A DNA stretch of 62,000 nucleotides from Phoronis australis (Eukaryota > Phoronida > Phoronidae), in assembly GCA_002633005.1 (NCBI GenBank), contig NMRA01000098.1, forward strand, positions 433,435 through 495,434, given 5' to 3'. The notes beneath the pieces are model-generated. The model saw nothing but the letters and a program-made list of their open reading frames with translations. It was not told the DNA's origin and searched no databases. Position numbers and translations under genes: made by a program. Of the stretch, positions 1 to 13,300 are shown piece by piece. Numbering within the stretch: the first letter of the stretch is position 1; the number at the start of each line of letters is the position of its first letter.

Positions 1-168
1 CTATCCCCTCCATACCTATCCCCTCCATACCTATCCCCTCCATACCTATCCCCTCCATACCTATCCCCTCCATACCTATCCCCTCCATACCTATCTCCTC
101 CATACCTATCTCCCCCATACCTATCTCCTCTATACCTATGTCCTCCATACCTGTCTCATCCATACCTG
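1..168. repeat. 15-bp minisatellite, about 11 copies
   Basis: Tandem unit CTATCCCCTCCATAC. The first six copies are perfect and the later ones drift (tctcctc, tccccca). The array runs off the left edge. Confidence 0.97.
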
Positions 169-297
169 TGTTGTAGATTGTCGTAACTTCGGTTTTAGTT
201 GGGCAATTTTGGCAATTCAAAAACTAAACATGATCACCATTTGATGAAAATTTCAGAAATGCTATTGTTCAAATATGTTATGACCTAACTTTTATTT

Positions 298-424
298 CTA
301 GCAGCACAGCACAGTCAGGCTAGATATGATCTTACTGGAGATTAGAGCAATTATCAAACAAAAGAGAGCTGGCCCTCCAACCATAAACACCAGAATGGAG
401 TTCATCAGTCGTGTAAGATATTGT
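298..424 (-). CDS. Possible terminal exon of gene A (membrane segment, stop, AATAAA)
   Basis: An open frame after CCCTGTAG at 425 encodes Q-Y-L-T-R-L-M and then a hydrophobic run (SILVFMVGGPALFCLIIALI) followed by S-S-K and a stop at 300-298. An AATAAA hexamer lies at 296-291 on the same strand. Composition and location suit a last transmembrane helix of gene A. However, the acceptor phase (2) does not match the end of exon 16 (0), so an intermediate exon is needed or the call is wrong. Confidence 0.35.
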
Positions 425-1093
425 CTACAGGGGTGTTCTTCCCAACTTGTTGTTGGGCTATAGAATCAAACCAGTTGGGAGCAACGGGAAAACTCCGTAA
501 TGATTTGTTTTACAAACAAGGGAAGTTCAAAAAAATGTATTACAACAATTCGCTTGTAGTGTAGGAATGAGAAACCCCTGCTCTCACCCAGAATACCCGT
601 CTCTGACTGACTGTTTTAAGTACAAGTAATTTAATGGGGATCAGAAGGTTCATTTACATGGGAGATTTCTAGGGACATGCCTCCAACTCAGATGTTCTTT
701 ACTCCCTCAGGTATACGGTTTCTGGAGGGTTTTTCCTGGAGGGTTGAAGGGCCGGGTGGTGCGAAATAGTTGACAATAGCAAAAACTGGTGGTGACCAGG
801 TAGGTATTGCGTAGGGTGGAAGATCATGTCCATCTGAATCTAGAATGCAAGGCACTTCCCACCTATAATACAGATAACAGCCCCCAGGAACAGTTCAATG
901 TGCCAGACATTAAAAAAACACCGCAGGTGGTCTGATCCACATTGGATCAAACGTACCAAGGTCGCTCAGCCTGGCACGTTGCATCAAACACCTGAAGCCA
1001 TTTTCCATTTACAAATAAACACATGTAATGCATAGAGACATTTACACAAATTAAGACAGAGCTGAGAAGAGACAAACTCAAGGGTCTAACAAT

Positions 1094-1170
1094 GGTGTCC
1101 AGTGAGATTTGAATCCAATAACATCGTAAACAGAAGGCGAACACTTGACCCACTAGGCCACACTATCACC
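1094..1170 (-). repeat. tRNA-like sequence (SINE head or tRNA pseudogene)
   Basis: On the minus strand a 77-nt stretch has a box A-like GTGGCCTAGTGG, a box B-like GGATTCAAATC and complementary GGTG/CACC ends. The arms are imperfect, so a functional tRNA is unlikely. It sits 16 bp downstream of gene A exon 16. Confidence 0.55.
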
Positions 1171-1185
1171 TATGCCATACATTAC

Positions 1186-1372
1186 CTGAAGTGCGAGTTC
1201 CTGCAGTTTTCCCATGAACAGCTGACACCTCTCCTTGTTGGCGTTACTCACGTCGTTCTGCCTCTGCATTTCCTGACTAACGTACTGTTGAAGATTGTAC
1301 AGGTCTAGGCGCTGCAGGGAGTCCACAGTAGAGGCATAGGCAGGGTAATGGGATAGCTTCATGAAAGACTCC
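1186..1372 (-). CDS. Gene A exon 16: post-membrane polar region
   Basis: 187 nt, phase 2 to 0, acceptor ATTCCAG and donor CAG/GTAATG. Encodes tyrosine-containing SHYPAYASTVDSL and then a Q/N-rich, helix-prone segment (LYNLQQYVSQEMQRQNDVSN) ending in KLQELALQ, possibly a short coiled coil. No stop codon, so at least one more exon follows. Confidence 0.75.
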
Positions 1373-4300
1373 CTGGAATAGAGTGGCAGTTAACAATTAC
1401 TATGTAAGCTGCACAGATCTAAAAGAGTTCCCGGAATAAATTAAACCAAACATTCCTGAATTCATGAAGATCTTTTCACTTTAGGAGATCATAGCAAACA
1501 CCATGAGGGCAAAAACTTTGTTTATAGATATGATGAAATGTACCGTCTCCTTAGGAATGGATATCTAAACAAAAACAAAGAGGGTGAAAACTTTGATATG
1601 ATGGAATGTACCGTCTCTTTATGAATAGATTTTTAAAAGTTAAGAGATCACCCAATGATTTGAACTTCTTGATGACCAAGTACTATTCTCTTTTAAGACA
1701 GCAAACAAAAATTTTTCTTTTTTCTTTCAAACTAATGTTAATAGTATCCAGAGTAAAAGTTTTATCCCAATTCCATTTCGCAGTTTTGAGTAAATTCGGG
1801 TCATGGTTCTTTATTACAGCAGGTTAGCTTTTTTAATTACATGTTTTAACACTGAATACCAACACAGATTGAATGAAATTAATTGATTGCTTCAATGAAC
1901 AGTCACTACAGCTAGCTTGGCGTATTCAAGTTTGAAATTTAGGATTTTGATTTCATTAAATAAGTGCTGTGGAGGACTTTAACTCATCTCAACACTGAAA
2001 AAATGCAATTACATAACAAAGATCCTCTTTAGCAGTTAAGGTGGAAATCATAGGCCTTGTTTTCACCGAACCCAGTCACCAACACATAGCTTCACCAGAC
2101 CCAACCACCAACACATAGCTTCACCAGACCCAGCCACCAACACACAGCTTCACCAGACCCAACCACTAACACACAGCTTCACCAGACCCAACCACTAACA
2201 CATAGCTTCACCAGACCCAACCACTAACACATAGCTTCACCAGACCCAACCACCAACACATAGCTTCACCAGACCCAGACACTAACACATAGCTTCACCA
2301 GACCCAGTCACCAACACATAGCTTCACCCAAGTCCTTGACAAACCTGTTAATAGCACCCCAGAGCAGAATGAAGACTGTGAATGTCATAAGCAAGGAATA
2401 GGCTGTCCAAAACACTGAGTAGAAGAGAGTGAGCAAGACTCCCCACTTGAGTTTACTTTCACTGGGAAGAGGGTAAGCGTCCTCTGAAATGGCAGATTAG
2501 TAAAATGTAGTGAAAACATTGTGAAATTGTATGAGGTAAACTGTGAAAATGGGACACAGGTACATATCAGGGATAAAAATGTGAAATGGAGAAAAATGTG
2601 AAGACAAGATATATGAGACAAAATCACCATAAATGTGAAAGTTAATCAACTTCAACATCTACTACGTTTAAATCATCAATTTTCTATCAATGTGTAAGCA
2701 AATGTAAAACAAAAGTGAAAATGTGTGAAATTACATGAAGCAATTGAAGACAATTTAAGAATACAATGAATGTGTATATTAAATTATTTTACTAATTTGC
2801 CAGTCTCAACAATTTTGCACCAAGATGTAAAATGTTAAACGAAAGTTAAAATGTGGGTAATTACGTGAATCAAATGATTATGTGAAGACGAGAAATAGAG
2901 AACAGAAAAATTTAATGTAAAATGTGAAAATCTAATACATTAAAATAAATGTCCAATTAAATTATTTATTCATTTCAGTAGCCACCCCACAATTAGCTAC
3001 TGCAGTGCTTACATGTACTCTACTCCACTACAATAGAGTGATCTATAACAACCAACTCACCCATGCTTAGATATCCGAGAGTCCAGAGAATAACGAACAG
3101 CAAAACGAACCCGCACACAGACACAATAAATGTTAATGAAATGTTGACTTCTTCGTTTGCACTCTCCGTCTTCTTGGAACTTTCACCCGCATATTTGTTC
3201 TTTATCCAGTTACCTGGCAAAACATTCACGCAGGTTGAAACGAAATTGGGAAAATTATTTTTGTCTTCGAAAACTCTTAACTGAAACTGCATTTGTTTTA
3301 AAATTTATTAAACAGTGTACAAAACCAACGTCATTTAAACTAAGCTGTCTATCTACACAAAAGTTGTCTCAAAATTTCTTGATCACAATTAGGACTATAT
3401 TGCTGTTAAAAAAAACCCGTTAAGTGCATCAAAAGTCAAAAGACGTTTTTGAACACAATAGGGATGGCTGGATCTTTTGGAATTTCACTATTTCAATTCA
3501 ATTGCAGATATCTCTTCTCTGAAGCGTATTCCATCACAGCACAGAAAATTTAAGGCCGAAATTTCATTCCACTCAATCTTTAATGAGAACACCAAAAATA
3601 TGTGACATAAGCGCATCAAACCGAACTTAAAACGGCTTTAATCCAAGTTCCATGCATTAATACCACTTACCCATTCGTATAAAATCGGCCAAAACGAATG
3701 TGGTTTCTGGTCTTGCAAAGCTGACAGTTCACTATTGCTAGAGACAACACCACGTGACAAACGTAATGATCAAATGTCAACTTCCTCGTCTCTGGCAACA
3801 ACAAACTGTAAGTTCTTTTCCAAGCCCAGATATCACAACTATTTGGACTAAGAAATAATTTGAGACCAATCTGGTAATAGCATGTGGTCTAAATCAAAAG
3901 TTTTAGTGACGTCTGCTTCTGTGAAGCTTGTTTTGGTGTAGGTTTTTGTCGGGATTGTTTTAGTGGGAGTTCCTTTTCATGCTGGTCGTTTTTTATGACA
4001 GTTGTTTTTATGATGGATACTTTTTGTGCGAGTTATTTGTGGTGGTTGTCTTTGTGGCGGTTGTGTTTTGTGGTATTTGTTTTATGACTGTTGTCACATA
4101 TGTCATTATTTTGTGATTGTTGTTTTTGTGTGACGGTTGTTTTCAGTGAAACTTTATTGTCACTTTAAAAATTTCCCTTCAATTGCTATGATAGCATCAG
4201 TATCAAACTTCGTCAATGCGAGATGACTGAATTGAAATGGCCAAACTTTAAAAAAGGCCGCGAGAGAAATTTCCGAGACCATTTGATAGCTGTAAATGGA

Positions 4301-7300
4301 CTCATTTTTTTTCTCGCCAGCTTCAACAAAAGCAAAATGTATTGTAACAAAATACAACTAATGAAGAATTCCGTTCATCCGTTCATAAAAATTAAAATAC
4401 TTTTTCACAGTGGTGTAATGTGAGCTATGAAATACAAGACTTTGAATTTAGAGGAATAGTCCATTCGAATTTAGGACACTGAAATTTGACAGAAAAAAGG
4501 TGACATGTTCACAGCATCTCTCAGAGAAGGTTATGGTTCCAAACGAAACCATTTCCATGATTGTAAACATCAATAAATTAATTTCTTTATAATCAAATGT
4601 TACTTTGTTCCTAAGTTTTACAGCCAAAACCTGAAATTAACAGTCTTGTTACATCCTGTGAATTATAGCACGCACATGGGTTACAAACAGTAAAATCTCA
4701 CCAAATTCAGACAAAAATAATTGACAAAATTGCCCTTTTCTCAATTTTCAATGTCTCCTTACATTGTTGTGAGAGCCCACAAGTTTCTCTGATAGCAGAT
4801 ATTATACAAAACTTGAACATGGCAAAGCAATGATTTGGTGATACATATTTTATATGAAAAAAATGAGCAAATAAAATTTCAAGTCTCAGCTATATCGCAT
4901 CCTAAACTAATAAAGATTTTACTTTATGCAGGAACAACAAGTTCCAGGAAAAATGCAACATCTAAAATAAAGAAATTTTTATACTTTTAGATCAATACTA
5001 AAATCTTACTGCTTTTCCTCCATTTGCCGGCCACTATCTTATACTCTTCCTTGGATACGGATGGCTTCCATAGTAACTTCTTCACAACCACCTTTTTACT
5101 GTCACGCAAACTCAGAGTAAAACGTCGCTCAAATGACATTTTTCTGGTGGTTGGTATAGAAAACTGCATGGTGAACTCCTTGGGACAGTCAATACCCAGG
5201 TCGTAGTTGTAGATAGGTTCTGTTGGATAGGTGTCATCATGGAGTTGGAGGTGTACAAAACCTGATGGTGGAAATAATGATGATACAGATATTGATATCA
5301 AGGCTAGAAGAACTAGTGGGAAATGTAACAATATCAATGTTGGTGGTGGTACTGACATCAGTACCTTCACACCTTCCTTAAGTAAAAAAGGGGAAATACA
5401 TACAACCTTGACATCAGATTGGAATATGGATTCTGAAACTGATACTGATTCCGATACTGCAATGGATTCTGATACTGATATGGACTCTGATAGTGAAACG
5501 GATTCAAGCGTCACAATTTATTATTCAGTTTGCAACGCACTTGACAATGTTATGTCTTGAACACATTATACGTTGGGCCTGTGGCCTTATGTATATAGTA
5601 AAAATGCTTTACATATGAACAATTATCAATATTGTAAATGAACACAACAGAGGTTATACTGATAACTGCTGAAAGTACAAAGAAACAAATCAAAATAAGA
5701 CTAAGAGCAAAATTGATTCTGTCAGTACTGAACTCGGGATAAAAGTCAACCATGAAATTCATTGGGGCACTTTCACTCAACTGGAAGATAGGACACATTT
5801 TGGGCACAGGTAGTCAAAACCAACAGGGGGTAATCAAACAATTTTTGCCAGGACCACAAAGTCTTTGTTAAGCTGGGGTCAAATAAGTGGAGAATGATCT
5901 TGGTAATCCATGATAATAAACACTAGGTCTAATTCAAAATTCTTACACAAAATCTAAAGCCATTTTGCAGAGCACATACTCCTCAAGGCTCAAATGCAGG
6001 TGTAAAGAATGGATAATTGTGAACATAGTCTGTTTCGTAGCCGGCGTCAGTGTTCAGCGATTGTTGCCGGGACATTTATATGCAAATGAACTGCTGTGCT
6101 GGCCGGGTGCATTCAAATGTTCAACCTGGGTGCGGCAGTCGCGAGCCAGCCGTGACAGTGTAGATGAGTTAGAAGCTGTTCACAGAAAGTGGAACGTTTG
6201 TGTCTACAGTAGACTTGGGACATTCAGCGGAAAAAGATGATGAGGTCGGATGCTGACCACAAAAGACTGTGCACGGACTGTGTGAAATAAGATGGACTCT
6301 TGACTCAGTAATATTAGTTTGGGGTGCCACGTGGAGAGTGGTCTACCCAGTGACAAAACTTATTAATTGTGTGTAAATGTTCGTTTTTGAATGTTGAAGC
6401 TTCATTAAATATTATTTCTTTTAAACTTAATGTTTTCTATAAAATTGTCTCATTTAAGTCACGCCGTAACAGCAGGTAACAGTAATAGTGGACCAACATC
6501 AAACAGGGTGTTCTCAAAATAAACGCCGCATACCTGGACACGACTCGATCATTGCAGACACTTGAATGGACCACTTGTCGAAGTCTCGACTAATGCTGGC
6601 AACGACATTGCTCTCCACCAAGTTTGCCTTGCCGTACATGTGTTCCAGAACAGACTCGTTTCGACGCACTGTGATCGTCAATCTAGGAGTCTGGTCGCTA
6701 CTTCGGATCTTATACCTCGGGAGTTTGCCCTCGTAGGTCTTATCAAACTTGATCTTAAGGCGGGGAATTCTGTCGAATACGCCACTGTCGCCCAGACTGT
6801 CGCTGATAGTCAGATTGGCGATCTTCTCCTCACTCGACCCTTCCTGTTCTGAGAAAAAAATTAAGCAAGCCAATTAACAACAGGGTTATACACATAAATG
6901 TTCTACACCATTGATACACTTTATAGCACTGAAATTCTTAAAAAGTTTCTGAACACTATGTAAATGCCAATTGAATTGTTAAACAACAAAAACAATAAAA
7001 CGTTAATAACAGTTGCAAAAACAATAATAGTAATAATATAACACGAGTGTGAATGAGTGCATGAAAGTTCTTCCCCTTCCCCTTCCCCTTTCCTCTATTC
7101 CTCTTTTATAATAATCTCAAGTAAACTGTACGCTCAATCACCACGACTTATTTTCAAAATATTCATTTTTGCTGTATGATGCATATAGATATTTAGGTTG
7201 TAAGGATAACGTAGCTGGGGCAACTCAACCCCAGCCATATTCACTAATCATTNATGTTATGTCTTGGAACACGTTATACGTTAGGCCTGTGGCCTTATGT

Positions 7301-10300
7301 ATATAGTAAAAATGCTTTGCATATGAACGATTATCAATATTGTTAATGAACACACCAGAGGTTATACTGATAACTGCTAAAAGTATAAAGAAACAAATCA
7401 AAATAAGACTTAGAGCAAAATTGATTCTGTCAGTACTGAACTCGGGATAAAAGTCAACCATGAAATTCAGTGGGGCACGTTCACTCAACTGGAAGATAGG
7501 ACACATTTTGGGCACAGGTAGTTAAAACCAACAGGGGGTAATCAAAAATTTTTGCCAGGACCATAAAGTCTTTGTTAAGCTGGGGTCAAATAAATGGAGA
7601 ATGATCTTGGTAATCCGTGATAATAAACACTAGTCTAATTCAAAAGTCTTACACAAAATCAAAAGCCATTTTGCAGAGCACATACTCCTCAAGGCAAAGA
7701 ATGGATAATTGTGAACATAGTTTTCAGCGATTGTTGCCGGGACAATTATATGCAAATGAACTGCTGTGTTGGCCGGGTGCATTCAAATGTTTGACCTGGG
7801 TGCGGCAGTCGCGAGCCAGCCGTGACACAGTGTAGATGTGTTAGAAGCTGTTCACAAAAAGTGGAACGTTTGTGTATACAGTAGACTTGGGGACATTCAG
7901 CGGACAAAGATGATGAGGTCGGATGCTGACCACAAAAGACTGTGCACGGACTGTGTGAAATAAGATGGACTCTTGACTCAGTAGTATTAGTTTGGGGTGC
8001 CACGTGGAGAGTGGTCTACCCAGTGAGAAAACTTATTAATTGTGTGTAAATGTTCGTTTTTGAATGTTGAAGCTTCATTAAATATTATTTCTTTTAAACT
8101 TAATGTTTTCTATTAAATTGTCTCATTAAAGTCACGCCGTAACAGCAGGTAACAGCAATAGTGGACCAACATCAAACAGGGTGTTCTCAAAATAAACGCC
8201 GCATACCTGGACACGACTCGATCATTGCGGACACTTGAATGGACCACTTGTCGAAGTCTCGACTAATGCTGGCAACGACATTGCTCTCCACCAAGTTTGC
8301 CTTGCCGTACATGTGTTCCAGAACAGACTCGTTTCGACGCACTGTGATCGTCAATCTAGGAGTCTGGTCGCTACTTCGGATCTTATACCTCGGGAGTTTG
8401 CCCTCGTAGGTCTTATCAAACTTGATCTTAAGGCGGGGAATTCTGTCGAATACGCCACTGTCGCCCAGACTGTCGCTGATAGTCAGATTGGCGATCTTCT
8501 CCTCACTCGACCCTTCCTGTTCTGAGAAAAAAATTAAGCAAGCCAATTAACAACAGGGTTATACACATAAATGTTCTACACCATCGATACACTTTATAGC
8601 ACTGAAATTCTTAAGAAGTTTCTGAACACTATGTAAATGCCACTTGAATTATTAAACAACAAAAACAATAAAACGTTAATAACAGTTGCAAAAACAATAA
8701 TAATAATAATATAACACGAGTGTGAATGAGTGCATGAAAGTTCTTCCCCTTCCCCTTCCCCTTCCCTCTATTCCTCTTTTATAATAATCTCAAGTAAACT
8801 GTACGCTCAATCACCACGACTTATTTTCAAAATATTCATTTTTGCTGTATGATGCATATAGATATTTAGGTTGTAAGGATAACGTAGCTGGGGCAACTCA
8901 ACCCCAGCCATATTCACTAATCATTAGCAAAGATTCCTGGGTAATGTATGAACTGGAAATTAAAAACAATGACATAATGCGAGTGACAAATATTTTAACT
9001 CCTCATCAAACCTTCAAGAACTTACTCCAACTCTGTGTGTTGACACTGAACGGTTTCAGTGGTCTGACATAGACAGAACTGCCAGACATGGTGCCACTGG
9101 AGATGGGTGTTCCCTGTGGTGAATAAAGGCCGGCCTCCATGATCGGTAGTCCATCCGATCCATTTTTGTCGGTTCTGCCCTTCACGACGTCCGGAATCCT
9201 ATCCAGGCCCGTCCGTAGCTCCAACTCAAAAATGCCTTCTCTGCATATTACAAACCGATAATCAGAATATAAACTGGATAAATTTTCTTAGTGTTAGTTC
9301 ATGGTACATGTAAGCCCAGCCTTAGATGCAAAAAAGCTGTTGCAACTTCCTAGTTGAACTAAGGTAGATGACCTTCATTGTCCAGCTTGGATTCCCTTGA
9401 TTGGCAATTCATTTGTTCAGTTCTCAGTCAGGTTCCAATTAAACCAGAAATAACAAAGTTTATTCAGCAATCAGGCAACCATTTTAAAGGTAACCATGAC
9501 ACGCAGAACATTGATCACATGACTTGACATCACATGACTTGACATTACTGCCTTAGAATGCTGATGCATCATTGTCAAAATTAATCACAAACAATAAAAT
9601 AGTACACGTCAAAAGTAATCAGACAAAATCTTGTTGCCCAACGACAGCTTATTTTGTTTCCTAGCTGTGAAAATGATCAGTAATTGATTGTTGCTGCAGC
9701 AGAAAATCCCATCTATAGAGCATTCAAAATATTAAAATTAAAGATTTCTCCTGAATTAATCATCATTGCTGAACATGATGGTCTGTTGCTATGACGATGA
9801 ATTCCACTTGGACCAACCGTTATGATGGAGAATTCCATCTGATTCTGTCTCTCTACATCTGCTGTGTTAATCTGCTCTAATACTACTCCATACACTGTTT
9901 TACCTGCTACGCCTTGTGACAATATGGTCCATTTTGTGTATCCTTGCCACTGATTTCATTTTGTTCAGTGCCTTCTGTTTGTAACTAATGTCATAACTGA
10001 ACTTGTACCAATATTCAGAGAGCAGTGGCTGTACATGACATGTGAACTTGGTCTTTTCGTACGGTGGAATGGGTCGAAGGACAAACTCGGCAATGGAACC
10101 ACGGCGACATCTGCAGTACATTGAAGAATACATGTTACTTATAACCAATGAGAATTGCGGCGGTCTGATGGTGGTTTTGGCAGTGGGGTTATTTATTATG
10201 GTGATGGTGACCATGGTGGCAATGACAATGGCAACATGGTGGGGATGATGACAGTTGTTAGGGTGGTGGCAAAGGTTGTCATGGTGACAGTGGTGGCAAT

Positions 10301-13300
10301 GGCAATATGTCAATTCCCCTAGCGCAGATGGTGATGATTGTAGTGAAGACCTTGGTGGTGATGGGAATATTAATTAAACACTTTCAGGACAATGTTCAAA
10401 TCAGTTACAAACAATGTCCTTGGTCTCACCTGACAGGGAGGCAGTCTCCTTTGTTATAGTTCCTACAGATGTATGTGCAGTTAGTCTCCACACAGCAGTC
10501 AAAACACATCTTTAACCGGGTCGACTGCCTCTCGTCTGATCCGTTGGTGGATAGGCCACACCAGCCGTCTCGTTTTCTTGTGATGCGTGTTGAGCACGTC
10601 TTCACGCAAGCATCACAGTTGGCATTGTCACGTGCACATCTGGATGAGTAACAGATAAAAAAATTAATATTCCTATGGTGTTTCACAGCCCTAAAGTTGA
10701 AATTTCTATCAAGCTCTGCAAGCACAAGGATCCACTGTGGCAATTTTTCCATAAGTGTTACACAGAATTAAAAAGAAACTTTGGCCAAGCTAGAAGATTG
10801 GTGACCTCTCAGTTACATCTTCCTCCAATCACATGCTTATTTAAATAATGTCCACACGCTATCTTAGCCAGGGCTTGGAATGACCAATGACAAAAAAAGA
10901 GGAAAAATAATGATAAAAGAGACGAAAAAGAGGAAACTGGAAATCAAAGAGGAAATCGAAAACAAAGAAGAGGAAATCCTCTTAAAATAGGAAAATTCCA
11001 AGCCCTGCTTAGTGCTGGCTCAAACCCCATCCACACAGTATGTTGCTGCTGGTTTAAAACAGTCCACACAGAGAGAATGTTGGCATTCAGTGTAACCTGA
11101 AGACACAGGATTAATTGTACACTATACTGTTGTTGGTGCTGGCAACATCTAACTTTCCTATTCATAACAACACAAATGCATATACACTCACATCTAACTG
11201 GACCACTTATTTCATTACAGCACCACTACTATCCCCTATAACCCACCATCAGGGGACTGATGGTTGATTCATGTGATCAATTAAAAGACTACAGCAATGC
11301 CTGATCATACCAGATTATACCCTGTAATGACCAGCACCAAATGGCCCAATTTAAGCAAAGCCTTCGCTAACAAAAGACTGAATAGATAGTCACCAGTTTA
11401 CTACTAAGCTGAACACGGTTCACTAAACCCAGGGGGGACAGCAATGACTGTCTTGAAAAGACAACACCTGCACGTGGTGACTGCCATACTGTACTTACTG
11501 TGGCAAAGGTTCCACAAGGATGGTTTTAGCACTGTTGAGTGCGTCACTGAGCCCGAACTTATCGGTAAGAGGAGTGGCTTGGAGGCTGAAAAAGCTAGAC
11601 TTCCTTGTTCTGTCGTTGGAGGAGGGAACAGAGCCAAACTTCTTGTAAGTGACACATGGCTTCACCTCAGCAGTGTATGCTTCCATTGGATCTACGTAGG
11701 CACTGGTCTTGTCCTGGCCAATAAGAACATCACCATCAACAGGCTTCACAAGGAAAATTCAAAACTAAATGTAAAAAAGTGTGGCAAATGATGGCTGCAT
11801 GTGTGAGTTAACGTGTAACAAAGTGGATACTATATTTGAGGAGGACAATCTTTTCTAACAGTTGTCGATTAGCGCGCCTCAAATTTAGTCCTAACTTTTC
11901 CTATTAGTGTTGACGAGGGCAACAGGGAGTATTTTTTTTAGAGCAATTTAAGTGACCTGGAGGTAGTTATAAGCCAGAACAGGGTTAAGTGTCCACATAA
12001 CTTACATTATGCCTCACTACAGTCAACTGGTACATGTCTGGGATGGGGTAGGGGCAGTATCTTTTCAGTAGGGTCATGTTGAAGCCATCATTCTCTGTGT
12101 CCAGTGAGTGATTGACCACACTAAAAGATGGCAGAATGTTCAACTTCTCCATCGTGATTGAGATCTCTAGTCCAGTGCCTAGCAACAGTAAACAAAAAAT
12201 GTAAAACAGAAGAGATTAACTGGTATTTTTATGCAAGGACAATGTCATCACTCATCAGAATGACATCATCAGAATCCAATGTTATGCTCGGGGCCGATGT
12301 TGAGAGGGAAAAAGAAAATTGGAAACTTTTTCAATGATCATTGGTTGCTGTACACAATTAAGTTTAGCCATTAGAAACATTGTTGAGTACGGTAAGAGGT
12401 TGGTAAAACAAAATAAAGCTTATCATATGATTCAACTCTGAGTGCCACAAAAATGTCAGTGCTACCTGTTCGCCAATCACTGTTTTCACCGATACTTCAA
12501 CCCACTGTTCTTTTTGATAAGATTGCGCACAGTTCACAAAAAATTACAAGTCAAAGTGATTACACTTCATAATAGCCCAATACATTAAAAATAACAAAAA
12601 GGCTTTAAAATACAAAACCCTACCTCTCTTGATGTGGTACTGCCCACTTTTAACTGTAGAGTGACTGTAGTAAACGCTGAATACATTATCCCGGTGCAAT
12701 AACCTGCGATCTTCAACTACTACATTGGCCGAAGGCTTCCCACTTGACAACAGGTCTTTACCTTAAAGAAACAAAATCGGATACTTAAAGTTGCTACAAA
12801 CCAGAATTCCGTTAAAAAATAAGATCTGATTCAAACTGTGGATTACTATATTATTTAAAAGGGGTCTGAACCACTCAGATCAAAACTGAGATTTCTAGGA
12901 TTGGGAAGAACCGATAGTTCACGGTTACTTGAGAGATTGAAACTTGACAATGACGCTTGATCGAGCTTGTCATTTTTGGAAACAAAGGCAATATGGTAGG
13001 CATACTAGGAGGTTATAAGAAGGAACACCAAATGGAGCTCTAGCTGTTAGACTGGCCATAACGCTTTGGTGCACGAAATATCTAGCAGGAATAATCTGAT
13101 ATTTTAGCTAAACATAACCATAAAACTGAGGCTTGACAATGAAGTTTACAAAGAAAAATTCTTGTCTACTGAGTAGCACAAGCACAAATCTGAAATTTGC
13201 TAAAGCTCCCCACTATAGGTAAAGGGTCTCCATCCAACCTCTTTTCAGCTGTATAACGACAGGAAATGCAAACGAAAAATTGACACTATTGATATTCCAA

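Noticed and set aside
1-168. Regular array resembling a CRISPR
   Set aside because: Units are contiguous 15-mers with no spacers; it is a minisatellite in animal DNA.
5262-5514. Upstream extension of gene A exon 13 encoding S-E-S repeats
   Set aside because: A good acceptor at 5262 in the required phase removes it; the extension is simple repeat.
5231-5560. 109-residue plus-strand frame rich in Asp/Ser
   Set aside because: It is antisense to gene A exon 13 and a simple repeat; no splice sites or domain.
6562-8525. Two identical 96-residue plus-strand frames
   Set aside because: They are the antisense shadows of gene A exon 12 in the two allelic copies.
6514-8546. True tandem exon duplication in gene A
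   Set aside because: The lone N at the junction and coincident copy ends favour unmerged haplotypes; kept as a question for checking.
9905-10313. 137-residue minus frame with His/Cys repeats upstream of exon 10
   Set aside because: The His-rich part is a GGTGAT simple repeat in the intron; only the portion after the CTGCAG acceptor is exon.
11444-11791. 115-residue plus-strand frame
   Set aside because: Antisense shadow of gene A exon 8.
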